NCBI GenBank assembly: GCA_021166845.1
Contig: JAJPEP010000060.1
Coordinates: forward strand, 1-38,889
Length of the DNA: 38,889 bases
Direction of reading: 5' to 3'
Source of the DNA: Thiobacillus sp.
GTDB lineage: Bacteria; Pseudomonadota; Gammaproteobacteria; Burkholderiales; Thiobacillaceae
The notes below the pieces were generated by a model. It had not been told where the DNA came from, did not search any database, and saw only the letters and a program-made list of their open reading frames with translations. How positions within the stretch are numbered: the stretch's first letter is position 1; each line of letters starts with the position of its first letter. This document shows positions 31,945-38,889 of this stretch, piece after piece. The position numbers and the translations under genes were made by a program.

Positions 31945-34746
31945 CTATCTGACCAGCGTCAGCTGCGGCGGCCGTGCAGCGCCGGCGTGCGAAACCGGTT
32001 GCCAGTGCGGCAAGGCTTCTGGGCGATGGATGTGGTAGCCCTGTAAATAATCCACCCCGATGTCCTTCAGCAGCGCGGCCATGTCGGCGTCTTCCACCTG
32101 CTCGGCCACAGAATGCATGCCGAAGTCGCGCGCCAGCTGCGCGATCGAGCGCACGATGGCCTGGTCGCGGCGGTCGTCCAGCATGCCGCGCACGAAGGCG
32201 CCGTCGATCTTGAGGAAGTCGGCCGGCAGGTGCTTGAGGTAGAAGAACGAGGAGGCATCGCGACCGAAATCGTCCAGCGCGAACTGGCAGCCGCGTTCGC
32301 GCAGGCCGTGGATCAGGCGTTGCGCATCCGCCAGATTCACCACCGCCGCGGTTTCCGTGACCTCGAAGCCCAGGCGCTCGCCGGCCACGCCATAGTGGTC
32401 GAGCAGATGGCAGACGGTGCCGAGGAAGGATTCGTCGGCCACCGTCTTGCCCGACAGATTGATGAAATACACCGCATTGTCGCCGGGCTGCGCCGCCAGG
32501 TAGGACACCACGGCTTCCAGCATCCAGCGGTCGAGGATCGGCGCCTGCCCGTAGCGTTCGAGCGCGGGTAGCAGCTTGGCCGGCCCCTCGATCGCGCCAT
32601 TGCGCTGCCAGCGGATCAGCACTTCGTAATGCGGCTGTCCACTGCTGGAAACCGGCTGGATCAGCTGGCGGTAGGGCAGGAACTGGTTGGCTTCCAGTGC
32701 CTGCGCGAAATCGGCGGCCCAGCCCATTTCCGCCTCCAGGCGGCGGAACCCGATCTCGTCCGCCTCGTACAGCATGATCCGGCCGCTGCCTTCGGATTTG
32801 GCACGGTAGCACGCCATGTCGGCCTGGATCATGAGATCGCCGGCGGTGGTCGCGGACTGGGTGATGGGCGCGATTCCGGCGCAGGCGCCAAGAGTGAAAC
32901 GCCGCCCCTTGTGTTCGAAACGGAAGTCGCGGATGCGCTGCACCAGCTGCCGGCAGACCGCGCTGGCCGCGTCGGGCTGGGTGTCGAACAGGATAAGGCC
33001 GAATTCGTCGCCGCCCAGACGGCCCAGATAGGCATGCTCGGGCAAGGCTGCCTGCATGGTCTGCGCAATGTTCATCAGTAGGGTGTCCCCCACCGAATGG
33101 CCGCAGGTGTCGTTCACCAGCTTGAACTGGTCGAGATCGATGTAGCAGAACGCGTGTTGTTGTGCCTGCTCGCGCGCGGTGCGCAGGGCGCGTGCCAGCC
33201 GGCCTTCCACCGCGCGGCGGTTAGGCAGCGTGGTCAGGGTATCGTGGAAGGCCATCTCGCGCAGGCTGTCGAGCAGCTGCTTTTTCTCGGTCTCGTCGCG
33301 CAGCACGTAGACCGCGCCGAAACCGCCGTTTCCGGTCAGCGGCGCGCAGCTGTAGCTAATGGCCAGGTCCTGCCCCAGGTGCGTTTGCAGGCGGGCAGAG
33401 CCGGTCTGGCCGAGTTGCGGCGAATTGGGCGCGAGGAAACAGACCGGGGCTTCGTCGCCGCCGCCCGGCCGATCGAATTGCAGCAGGCTTTTCAGCGGGC
33501 TCGATACGGCATCTTCAAGCGCGATGCCGAGCAGGCTCTCGGCGGTCGGGTTGATATAGACCACGTGATTATGGGCATTGGTGACGATGACGGCGTCGTT
33601 GATCGATTGCAGCGTGACCTGCCAGCGCTCCTTTTCCTCGCTGAGCGCGGCTTCATCAAGCTTGCGTTGCGTGATGTCGACGTGGATCGACAGATACCTC
33701 AGCGGCAGGCCGTCGTCGCCCTTGATCGGCGTGATGGTCGAGGCCGTCCAGAACAGCCGGCCATCCTTGGCGCGGTTGCATATTTCGCCGCGCCAGGTTC
33801 GCCCGCGCGAGATGGTCTCCCACAGTTGGGCAAAAAATGCGGCATCGTGCCGGCCCGAACGGAGGATGCGGTGGCTCTGGCCGAGGAGTTCTTCGTGGGT
33901 GTAACCGCTGACGATGCAGAACAGGTCGTTGGCGAAGGTGATGTTGCCGGCGAGATCGGCTTCGGACACGCTGGCGGCGCTATCAAGGGCCTTCTGATGC
34001 TCCTTGAGGTCGGTGAGCAGGCGCTCCAGCGCTGCGCCCATATGGTTGAAAGCGCACAGGGTCTCCTGCAGTTCGGGCGGACTGCCGGCCCGAATGGGAA
34101 TCCGCGCGCTGTAATCTCCGGCTTCGATCCGGCGCGCGGTCGCGCGCAGCCGCTCCAGGTCCTTCAGGTTGATTTTGAGCAGCCTGTAAGTCAGCCAGCC
34201 GAGCAGGATGAAAGCGGCGCCGAGCAGCATGGACAGGCGGGTGCCGAGATGCCACAGAAAGTCCTCGTATGCATGGGCGGACGGCTGGATGAGCAGGCGG
34301 CCATGGTAGGCGCCGTCGACGACCAGGGACTCCTGCATGACGGGGGTGACCAGATCGGTCAGCCCGGCAAACCAGCCGGGACGGTCTACCGGGAAAGGCG
34401 GCGCTTGCCGGCGCAGGAGGCGGCCATCGGGCGCGGTGTATTCCACCCGCTGCAGGTTGCCCTGCGCAATCGGAATGTCGAGCCGCGCCTGCACTGCGCT
34501 GTAGTCGCCCCGGCTGGCCGCGTCGGCCACCGCCTGGGACAGCGCCGCCAGTTGTGCCGATGCCTGCACGCGCAATGCGGCACCGGCATCCTGGTGGGCG
34601 ATGTGCAGCGCCTGCCGCCCGGCGAGGACGAATACTGCGAGCAGGATGAGCAATACCGCACCCATGACCCGGCCCTGCGTGCTGAGATAGGCGGGGCGCA
34701 AATCCTGCACAAGGCGGACAAGCCGGGAGAAGGGAATGGCGCGCAT
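31945..34746 (-). CDS. Membrane PAS-GGDEF-EAL c-di-GMP protein
   Basis: 933 residues from ATG 34746; the longer GTG start (34818) has no better ribosome site. TM1 (28-43), periplasmic sensor (44-168), TM2 (172-190), HAMP (190-245), PAS-PAC 1 (about 258-362), PAS 2 (about 372-485), GGDEF (about 495-660) and EAL (about 680-915) follow. The cyclase motif GGDEF (578-582) is intact. The RxxD inhibitory site is absent (PEHA). The EAL signature is EVL (708-710); LDDFG, LKID, VAEQVE and LQGYHIH are otherwise in place. It may make and degrade c-di-GMP, which often controls pili and attachment. Convergent with PPK2, on the same strand after xerC. Confidence 0.92.
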   Translation of the reverse strand: MRAIPFSRLVRLVQDLRPAYLSTQGRVMGAVLLILLAVFVLAGRQALHIAHQDAGAALRVQASAQLAALSQAVADAASRGDYSAVQARLDIPIAQGNLQRVEYTAPDGRLLRRQAPPFPVDRPGWFAGLTDLVTPVMQESLVVDGAYHGRLLIQPSAHAYEDFLWHLGTRLSMLLGAAFILLGWLTYRLLKINLKDLERLRATARRIEAGDYSARIPIRAGSPPELQETLCAFNHMGAALERLLTDLKEHQKALDSAASVSEADLAGNITFANDLFCIVSGYTHEELLGQSHRILRSGRHDAAFFAQLWETISRGRTWRGEICNRAKDGRLFWTASTITPIKGDDGLPLRYLSIHVDITQRKLDEAALSEEKERWQVTLQSINDAVIVTNAHNHVVYINPTAESLLGIALEDAVSSPLKSLLQFDRPGGGDEAPVCFLAPNSPQLGQTGSARLQTHLGQDLAISYSCAPLTGNGGFGAVYVLRDETEKKQLLDSLREMAFHDTLTTLPNRRAVEGRLARALRTAREQAQQHAFCYIDLDQFKLVNDTCGHSVGDTLLMNIAQTMQAALPEHAYLGRLGGDEFGLILFDTQPDAASAVCRQLVQRIRDFRFEHKGRRFTLGACAGIAPITQSATTAGDLMIQADMACYRAKSEGSGRIMLYEADEIGFRRLEAEMGWAADFAQALEANQFLPYRQLIQPVSSSGQPHYEVLIRWQRNGAIEGPAKLLPALERYGQAPILDRWMLEAVVSYLAAQPGDNAVYFINLSGKTVADESFLGTVCHLLDHYGVAGERLGFEVTETAAVVNLADAQRLIHGLRERGCQFALDDFGRDASSFFYLKHLPADFLKIDGAFVRGMLDDRRDQAIVRSIAQLARDFGMHSVAEQVEDADMAALLKDIGVDYLQGYHIHRPEALPHWQPVSHAGAARPPQLTLVR

Positions 34747-34836
34747 ACGGAATGAATCGGCCGAATTTCCCGTTTCTGAAGGGATTGTAAAACCGCGGGC
34801 GCCGGATGGTGCGAGCACGCGCGCCCGGCAGCAAAC

Positions 34837-35727
34837 TCAGGGTTTCTTGCGGGCGCGCGGATGCGCCTGATCGTACACCTTGGCGAGGTGCTGCCAGTCG
34901 AGGTGGGTATACACCTGGGTGGTGCTGATGCTGGCGTGGCCGAGCATTTCCTGCACCGCGCGCAGATCGCCGGACGACTGCAGCACATGGGTCGCAAACG
35001 CATGGCGCAGCATGTGCGGGTGAACGCGCTGGCTGAGTCCCGCCTGCAGCGCCCAGCGGCTGAGCCGCAGCTGCACGCTGCGCGGGGTGAGGCGGGTGCC
35101 GTTGCGGCCGATGAACAGCGCGTCGGCGGGGTCGCGCAGCAGCGCCTGCCGCTGCGGCAGCCAGGCGGCAATGGCATCGAGCGCCGCCTTGCCCACCGGC
35201 ACGACGCGGGTCTTGCGGCCCTTGCCGGTGACCTGCGCTTCGCCGGATTGCAGGTCGAGGTCGCCGAGATCGAGTCCGGTCAGTTCCGACAGCCGCAGGC
35301 CGGACGAATAGAGCAGTTCGAACATGGCGCGGTCGCGCGCCAGCAGGGCGTCGTCGCCCGCCGGGGCCGCTGCGCCGTCGAGCAGCTGGGTGCAGGTGTC
35401 GGGCGACAGGATGTCCGGCAGGGCCTTGGCCGCCTTGGGCGGGCGCAGGCCGAGACAGGGGTTGCGCGGGTAGCCGAGCCGGCGGCAGGCGAAGGTGTAA
35501 AACCCGCGCCAGCTCGAAAGCTGCCTCGCCACGCTGGTGGCTGCCAGGCTCTGGCTGCGCAGCTTGACGATGGCGCCGCGGATGTCGGCGACGCCGAGCT
35601 CGGCCAGCGGCCTGCCGGCAGTCAGTCGGGACAGGTTGGCCAGATCGCGCTCATAGGCCGCAACCGTATGCGGCGACAGCCGCCGCTCGGCGGCAAGGTG
35701 CTGCAGGTAGTGCGCGACTGCGCTCAC
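34837..35727 (-). CDS. xerC: Tyrosine recombinase XerC
   Basis: 296-residue site-specific recombinase that with XerD resolves chromosome dimers at dif. The N-terminal SAM-like DNA-binding domain (about 1-95) is followed by the catalytic domain with Arg145 (SGLRLSELTGLD), Lys169 (GKGRKTRVVP), His238 and Arg241 (HPHMLRHAFATH), His264 (LGHASISTTQ) and the nucleophile Tyr273 (QVYTHLD). All six catalytic residues are present. The 11-nt gap from DUF484 puts it at the end of the lpxL-GNAT-CoA-dapF-DUF484 run, an arrangement common in proteobacteria. Confidence 0.97.
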   Translation of the reverse strand: MSAVAHYLQHLAAERRLSPHTVAAYERDLANLSRLTAGRPLAELGVADIRGAIVKLRSQSLAATSVARQLSSWRGFYTFACRRLGYPRNPCLGLRPPKAAKALPDILSPDTCTQLLDGAAAPAGDDALLARDRAMFELLYSSGLRLSELTGLDLGDLDLQSGEAQVTGKGRKTRVVPVGKAALDAIAAWLPQRQALLRDPADALFIGRNGTRLTPRSVQLRLSRWALQAGLSQRVHPHMLRHAFATHVLQSSGDLRAVQEMLGHASISTTQVYTHLDWQHLAKVYDQAHPRARKKP

Positions 35728-35738
35728 TGCTGCGGGGT

Positions 35739-36416
35739 TTATCCCTGCATCCGCACCAGCGCGGCGCCGACCAGCTGGCTCAGCCGTTCGAGGTACAGCG
35801 TGCCCATGCCGGGGTACAAGCGCTTGGCTTCTTCCGATGCCAGCACCCGGAGGCCGATCGGCGCCGCCGCGGGTGCGGGCCGCAGCGGGATGCTGGCGAA
35901 GGAGCGCAGATGCGGCGACGCCTCGCCGAACCAGTCGCTGGCCTCATTCACCGCCAGCGCGCCGCACACCGGATGGGGCATGCCAGCCACGCTGTCGCGC
36001 ACCGCCTGCGAAACCGGGTCACCCAGGCCCGGCATCGGCTCGCCCGTCAGGGTCCATGCCCGCAGCGCATGGTGCGGCACGGCAAAGCCGTCGCGCAGAT
36101 GGATGGCCAGCGCTGCGGTAATGTCCTGCGGAACGGAAGCGGTCACCAGCGCCAGCGTGAGTGCGTGCAGCTTTTCCGAAATGCCGTCGTTCTCCTCGCC
36201 GAACTGGATCAGCTCCGCGAGCTTGCTTTCCAGCATCCGCACCTTGTCGCGCATCGCGATCAGCTGGCGTTCGCTCATCGACACCGCGTGGGTGCCGTGC
36301 GGGTGCGGGATGTGCAGATCCGCCAGCAGGGTGGGGAAGTCGTTGAAGAAATTCGGGTGCCGGGTCAGAAACTCGGCAATTGCCGGTGCGTCCAGCGTGG
36401 TGGGTTGCGTGTCCAT
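35739..36416 (-). CDS. DUF484 family protein
   Basis: 225 residues. The N-terminus is the DUF484 signature AIAEFLTRHPNFFNDFPTLLADLHIPHPHG (in parts), followed by a coiled-coil (MRDKVRMLESKLAELIQFGEEN, about 55-80). A GAF-like C-terminal part (FASIPLRPA, GLRVLASEEAKRLYPGMGTLYLERL) may bind a small ligand. It is commonly found between dapF and xerC, yet its function is unknown. The start codon shares one base with the dapF stop (TAATG), so it is translationally coupled. Confidence 0.93.
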   Translation of the reverse strand: MDTQPTTLDAPAIAEFLTRHPNFFNDFPTLLADLHIPHPHGTHAVSMSERQLIAMRDKVRMLESKLAELIQFGEENDGISEKLHALTLALVTASVPQDITAALAIHLRDGFAVPHHALRAWTLTGEPMPGLGDPVSQAVRDSVAGMPHPVCGALAVNEASDWFGEASPHLRSFASIPLRPAPAAAPIGLRVLASEEAKRLYPGMGTLYLERLSQLVGAALVRMQG

Positions 36417-37279
36417 TAGAGTTCGATCTCCCCTTCAAATACCGTTTCGGCCGGGCCGGTCATGCTGACCGGCCGGTCCTTGCCTGCCCATTCGATGACC
36501 AGGTCGCCGCCGCGCATGTGTACGCTGACCGGGCTTTTCAGCCAGCCCTGGCGGATGCCGGCGACCGCCGCGGCACAGGCGCCGGTGCCGCAGGCCAGGG
36601 TTTCGCCGGCGCCGCGCTCGTACACGCGCAGGCGGATGTCGTGCGGGGTCAGCACCTGCATGAAGCCGGCATTGACGCGCTGCGGGAAGCGCGCATGCGA
36701 TTCGATGGCGGCGCCGAGGATGTTCACCGGCGCGCTGTCGAGGTCGTTCACCCGCAGCACCGCGTGCGGGTTGCCCATCGACAGCGCGGCGATCTCGATG
36801 ACATGCTGGCCGACTTTCAGCGGATAGGCGAGCGCTTCGGCCTCGGCCGCGAACGGGATGTCGGCCGGCGCAAAGCGCGGCGCGCCCATGTCCACCGCGA
36901 CCTGGCCGTTGCCGAGCAGGCGCGGCTCGATGACGCCGGACGCGGTTTCCACGCGGATCGCGGTCTTGGCGGTGAGGCCTTTTTCGTGCACGAAGCGCAC
37001 GAAGCAGCGCGCGCCGTTGCCGCATTGCTCGACCTCGCCGCCATCGGCGTTGAAGATGCGGTAGCGGAAATCGACGTCGTCGCGGGTGGGTTTCTCGACC
37101 AGCAGGATCTGGTCGCAGCCGACGCCGAAGTGGCGGTCGGCGATGCGGCGGCACTGTTCGGGGCTGAGCGCGACGGCCTGGCCGACGCCGTCGAAAACGA
37201 CGAAGTCGTTGCCGAGGCCGTGCATCTTGGTGAAGCGGAGTTTGGTGCCCGGTTGGGCTCTTGTGCCTGCGGTTTTCAT
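36416..37279 (-). CDS. dapF: Diaminopimelate epimerase
   Basis: Converts LL-DAP to meso-DAP in lysine and peptidoglycan synthesis. PLP-independent, cytoplasmic, 287 residues. The two catalytic cysteines are Cys86 ([11 protein letters not shown]) and Cys230 ([11 protein letters not shown]). The N-terminal [12 protein letters not shown] and internal GNPHAV are conserved. The 12 residues before LRFTKMHG ([13 protein letters not shown]) are an extension compared with most relatives, but the ATG is fixed by the 4-nt ATGA overlap with the CoA-binding gene. It overlaps the DUF484 gene by 1 nt. All active-site residues are present. Confidence 0.97.
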   Translation of the reverse strand: MKTAGTRAQPGTKLRFTKMHGLGNDFVVFDGVGQAVALSPEQCRRIADRHFGVGCDQILLVEKPTRDDVDFRYRIFNADGGEVEQCGNGARCFVRFVHEKGLTAKTAIRVETASGVIEPRLLGNGQVAVDMGAPRFAPADIPFAAEAEALAYPLKVGQHVIEIAALSMGNPHAVLRVNDLDSAPVNILGAAIESHARFPQRVNAGFMQVLTPHDIRLRVYERGAGETLACGTGACAAAVAGIRQGWLKSPVSVHMRGGDLVIEWAGKDRPVSMTGPAETVFEGEIEL

Positions 37280-37731
37280 GCGGTTTTGAGCCTGACGTAT
37301 TCCTTGAGGATGCAGCGGTCCATCACCACCGTCATGCCGCCGTCCTGCGCGCGTTGCGCGGCGGCCTCATGCACGATGCCTTCCTGGATCCAGATGGCTG
37401 CCGGTAGCCGATGCGCCGTCGAATCGGACCGCTGCAGGGAGTGTAGCGCCAGGCATTGTTCGACGATAGCCGGCACGTGCTCGGCGGCGCGGAACACGTT
37501 GACCAGGTCGACCCCGAACGGGATGTCGGCGAGGCTGGCGTAAGCCTGTTCGCCGAGCACCCGGTCCACCAGCGGCCGCACCGGCACGATGCGGTAGCCG
37601 TAGCGCTGCATCGCCTGCGCCACGCGGTAGCTCGGACGCGCGGGTTGCGGCGACAGGCCGACCACCGCGATCGTCCGGGTGCGGTCGAGCAGGGCGCGCA
37701 GGCCGGCGTCGTCGGGATTGGCAAAGCTCAC
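37276..37731 (-). CDS. CoA-binding (YccU-type) protein
   Basis: 151 residues with a GTG start (37731), set by the GTGA overlap with the GNAT stop; upstream codons in this frame belong to the shadow of the GNAT gene. It is a small Rossmann-fold protein: [20 protein letters not shown] (about 18-37, glycine-rich loop), [19 protein letters not shown] (NP-x-x-x-x-ILG-like, here [11 protein letters not shown]), [12 protein letters not shown], and [13 protein letters not shown] with [13 protein letters not shown] at the C-terminus. Cys in [10 protein letters not shown] is the family's conserved one. Relatives bind CoA; the physiological role is unknown. Overlaps dapF by 4 nt. Confidence 0.9.
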   Translation of the reverse strand: MSFANPDDAGLRALLDRTRTIAVVGLSPQPARPSYRVAQAMQRYGYRIVPVRPLVDRVLGEQAYASLADIPFGVDLVNVFRAAEHVPAIVEQCLALHSLQRSDSTAHRLPAAIWIQEGIVHEAAAQRAQDGGMTVVMDRCILKEYVRLKTA

Positions 37732-38231
37732 AGCGTCAGTTCCATCACGTGATCGTCCATCACAAAACCGCCGCCGATATCGAACACCCGCGACTCGACG
37801 ATGCGGAAGCCGTATTTCCGGTAGGCGGCAATGGCCTGCGCGTTGCCGCGATTGACTTGCAGGCGCAGGCAGCGGGCCCGCTGCTGGCGCGCCCAACTGG
37901 CGACGGCGCGCAGCAGCGCGGCGCCGATGCCCTGGCGCTGGCTGTCCGGATGGACGTAGAGCTTGTCGAGCTTGCATGCGGTGCCCTCCAGCACCGCATG
38001 GGCAAAGCCAACCAGAGCGTCGTCCCGGCGTATCCCCCACCAGGCCTGGCGCGGATCGTCCAGCTGTTCCCGCATCCGTTTGGGCGCATAACGGTCGGCC
38101 AGCATGGCCTCGATCTGCGCCTGCGGGATCAGCGCCGGATAAGTGGCCTGCCACACCACGCGCGCCAGCGCACCGACGGCATCGGCGTCGGCGGCCGCCA
38201 GCCGCGACAGATCGGTCCGCGGCTCATTCAT
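37728..38231 (-). CDS. GNAT-family N-acetyltransferase
   Basis: 167-residue acetyltransferase. Motif A is LDKLYVHPDSQRQGIGAALL (Q/R-x-x-G-x-G/A acetyl-CoA loop at QRQGIG), followed by LQVNRGNAQAIAAYRKYGF, the usual motif B. FDIGGGFVMDDHVMEL closes the fold. An N-terminal region VWQATYPALIPQAQIEAML and DRYAPKRMREQLDD defines the acceptor side. The substrate cannot be predicted. It overlaps lpxL upstream (8 nt) and the CoA-binding gene downstream (4 nt). Confidence 0.92.
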   Translation of the reverse strand: MNEPRTDLSRLAAADADAVGALARVVWQATYPALIPQAQIEAMLADRYAPKRMREQLDDPRQAWWGIRRDDALVGFAHAVLEGTACKLDKLYVHPDSQRQGIGAALLRAVASWARQQRARCLRLQVNRGNAQAIAAYRKYGFRIVESRVFDIGGGFVMDDHVMELTL

Positions 38232-38889
38232 ACAGGCTGGCCTCGCCTTCCGGGCGGGTCTTGAAGCGGCGGTGCAGCCACAGGTACTGCGACGGCATCT
38301 CGCGGATGCGGTCTTCGATGAACGCGTTCATGCGGGCGACGTCGGCCTCCAGGTCGCCGCTCGGGTAGTTGTCCCATGGCGGATAGAAGCGCACCGCGTA
38401 GCCCCGCCCCCACGGCAACTGGCGGGTGATGGCCGGGATGATCTGGGCGCCGGTGAGTTTGGCCAGGCGCGGCAGCGCCGATACGGTGGCAGCGGGAATG
38501 CCGAAGAAAGGAACGAATACGGCGTTGAGGCGGCCATGATCCTGATCCGGCAGGTAATAGAACGGCAGGCCGTCCTTGAGCGCCTTGAGCACGGGTTTGA
38601 TGCCGTCGCTTTTGGCGATCAGCACCGGGGAAAAGAAGCGGGAACGCCCGTGCCGCATCATTCTGTCGGCGACGGGGTCCTTGGCGCGCGCGTACATCGA
38701 AGCGGCGGTGCGATCCATCGCCAGCCGCACGCCGCCCATGTCGAGCCCGACAAAGTGCGGCGCCAGCCAGATCACCGGGCGCTTGCCGTCGCCCAGCACC
38801 GCTTCGGGATTGTCGATCCGGATCAGCCGCCGCAGGCGTGCCTCCGACCCCCACCACAGCACGCCGTGTTCGAGCGCTGCGCGCATCGA
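38224..38889 (-). CDS. Lipid A biosynthesis acyltransferase, 5' part outside window
   Basis: Inner-membrane acyl-ACP-dependent lipid A acyltransferase (LpxL/HtrB type). 222 codons are visible and the frame continues past the window, so the N-terminal membrane anchor and true start are missing; relatives are near 290 residues. The catalytic H(x4)D is APHFVGLDMGG. Further landmarks are VYARAK-like MYARAKDPVAD, PFYYLPDQDHG, VPFFGIPAATVSALPRLA and YLWLHRRFKTRP. It adds a secondary acyl chain to the lipid A precursor. It is upstream of the GNAT gene in a tightly overlapping run; which acyl position it serves (lauroyl or other) cannot be told. Confidence 0.9.
   Translation of the reverse strand, partial: SMRAALEHGVLWWGSEARLRRLIRIDNPEAVLGDGKRPVIWLAPHFVGLDMGGVRLAMDRTAASMYARAKDPVADRMMRHGRSRFFSPVLIAKSDGIKPVLKALKDGLPFYYLPDQDHGRLNAVFVPFFGIPAATVSALPRLAKLTGAQIIPAITRQLPWGRGYAVRFYPPWDNYPSGDLEADVARMNAFIEDRIREMPSQYLWLHRRFKTRPEGEASLYE

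Noticed and set aside
37732-38154. 141-codon upstream extension of the CoA-binding protein
   Set aside because: It is a shadow of the GNAT gene; the GTG at 37731 in a GTGA overlap gives the family's usual length.
1-38889. CRISPR arrays, tRNA or rRNA genes
   Set aside because: No regularly spaced repeats with unique spacers and no tRNA-like TPsiC/anticodon arrangement were noticed in any gap.

Overview
The window is a GC-rich chromosomal segment that looks like a sulfur-oxidising betaproteobacterium of the Thiobacillus type. This is an inference. It rests on a DsrS-like gene, the pilG-H-I-J-chpA order, a DksA that has lost most of its zinc-ligand cysteines, the lpxL/dapF/DUF484/xerC cluster and tightly overlapping housekeeping operons. 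I see no tRNA, rRNA or CRISPR array.

Layout. 1-1.46 kb is a small accessory patch: an IS5-type transposase with an aberrant C-terminus beside the N-terminal stub of a type ISP restriction-modification enzyme. 1.49-5.42 kb (minus) is a thiD-thiE-hemL-dsrS run, with a divergent rubredoxin. 5.8-6.7 kb is a secreted protein of unknown function. 6.9-16.4 kb (plus) is the type IV pilus chemosensory system pilG, pilH, pilI, pilJ and a 1985-residue ChpA/PilL hybrid kinase. 16.5-19.5 kb (minus) holds an Sfum_1244-like protein and a 610-residue helical-repeat protein. 19.8-21.3 kb (plus) is a translationally coupled pair: an exported dihaem cytochrome c fused to a DUF302 domain, and a stand-alone exported DUF302 protein. 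They lie behind an AT-rich region containing a perfect palindrome.

21.4-25.2 kb (minus) has a TIGR00645/UPF0114 membrane protein, hslU, hslV and a tandem STAS protein. 25.2-30.4 kb (minus) is a dense run that reads as a metal (probably zinc) homeostasis cluster: dksA, a CobW/COG0523 GTPase, yidD, a small His/Cys secreted protein, an outer-membrane barrel, a ZnuA-like binding protein and a ZnuB-like permease, with no ABC ATPase. 30.6-31.9 kb (plus) is a lipoprotein coupled to a PPK2 polyphosphate kinase. 31.9-34.7 kb (minus) is a PAS-GGDEF-EAL protein. 34.8 kb to the end (minus) is an overlapping lpxL-GNAT-CoA-binding-dapF-DUF484-xerC operon; lpxL runs off the window.

The most interesting parts are the DUF302/cytochrome pair with its palindrome and a possible third DUF302-like gene at 5.8 kb, the zinc-type cluster, the duplicated [SPPxW motif-STAS] protein, and several intergenic inverted or tandem repeats, one of which supplies the C-terminal codons of hslV. 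Starts were moved from the longest open frame wherever a Shine-Dalgarno sequence, family N-terminus or signal peptide favoured an internal codon.
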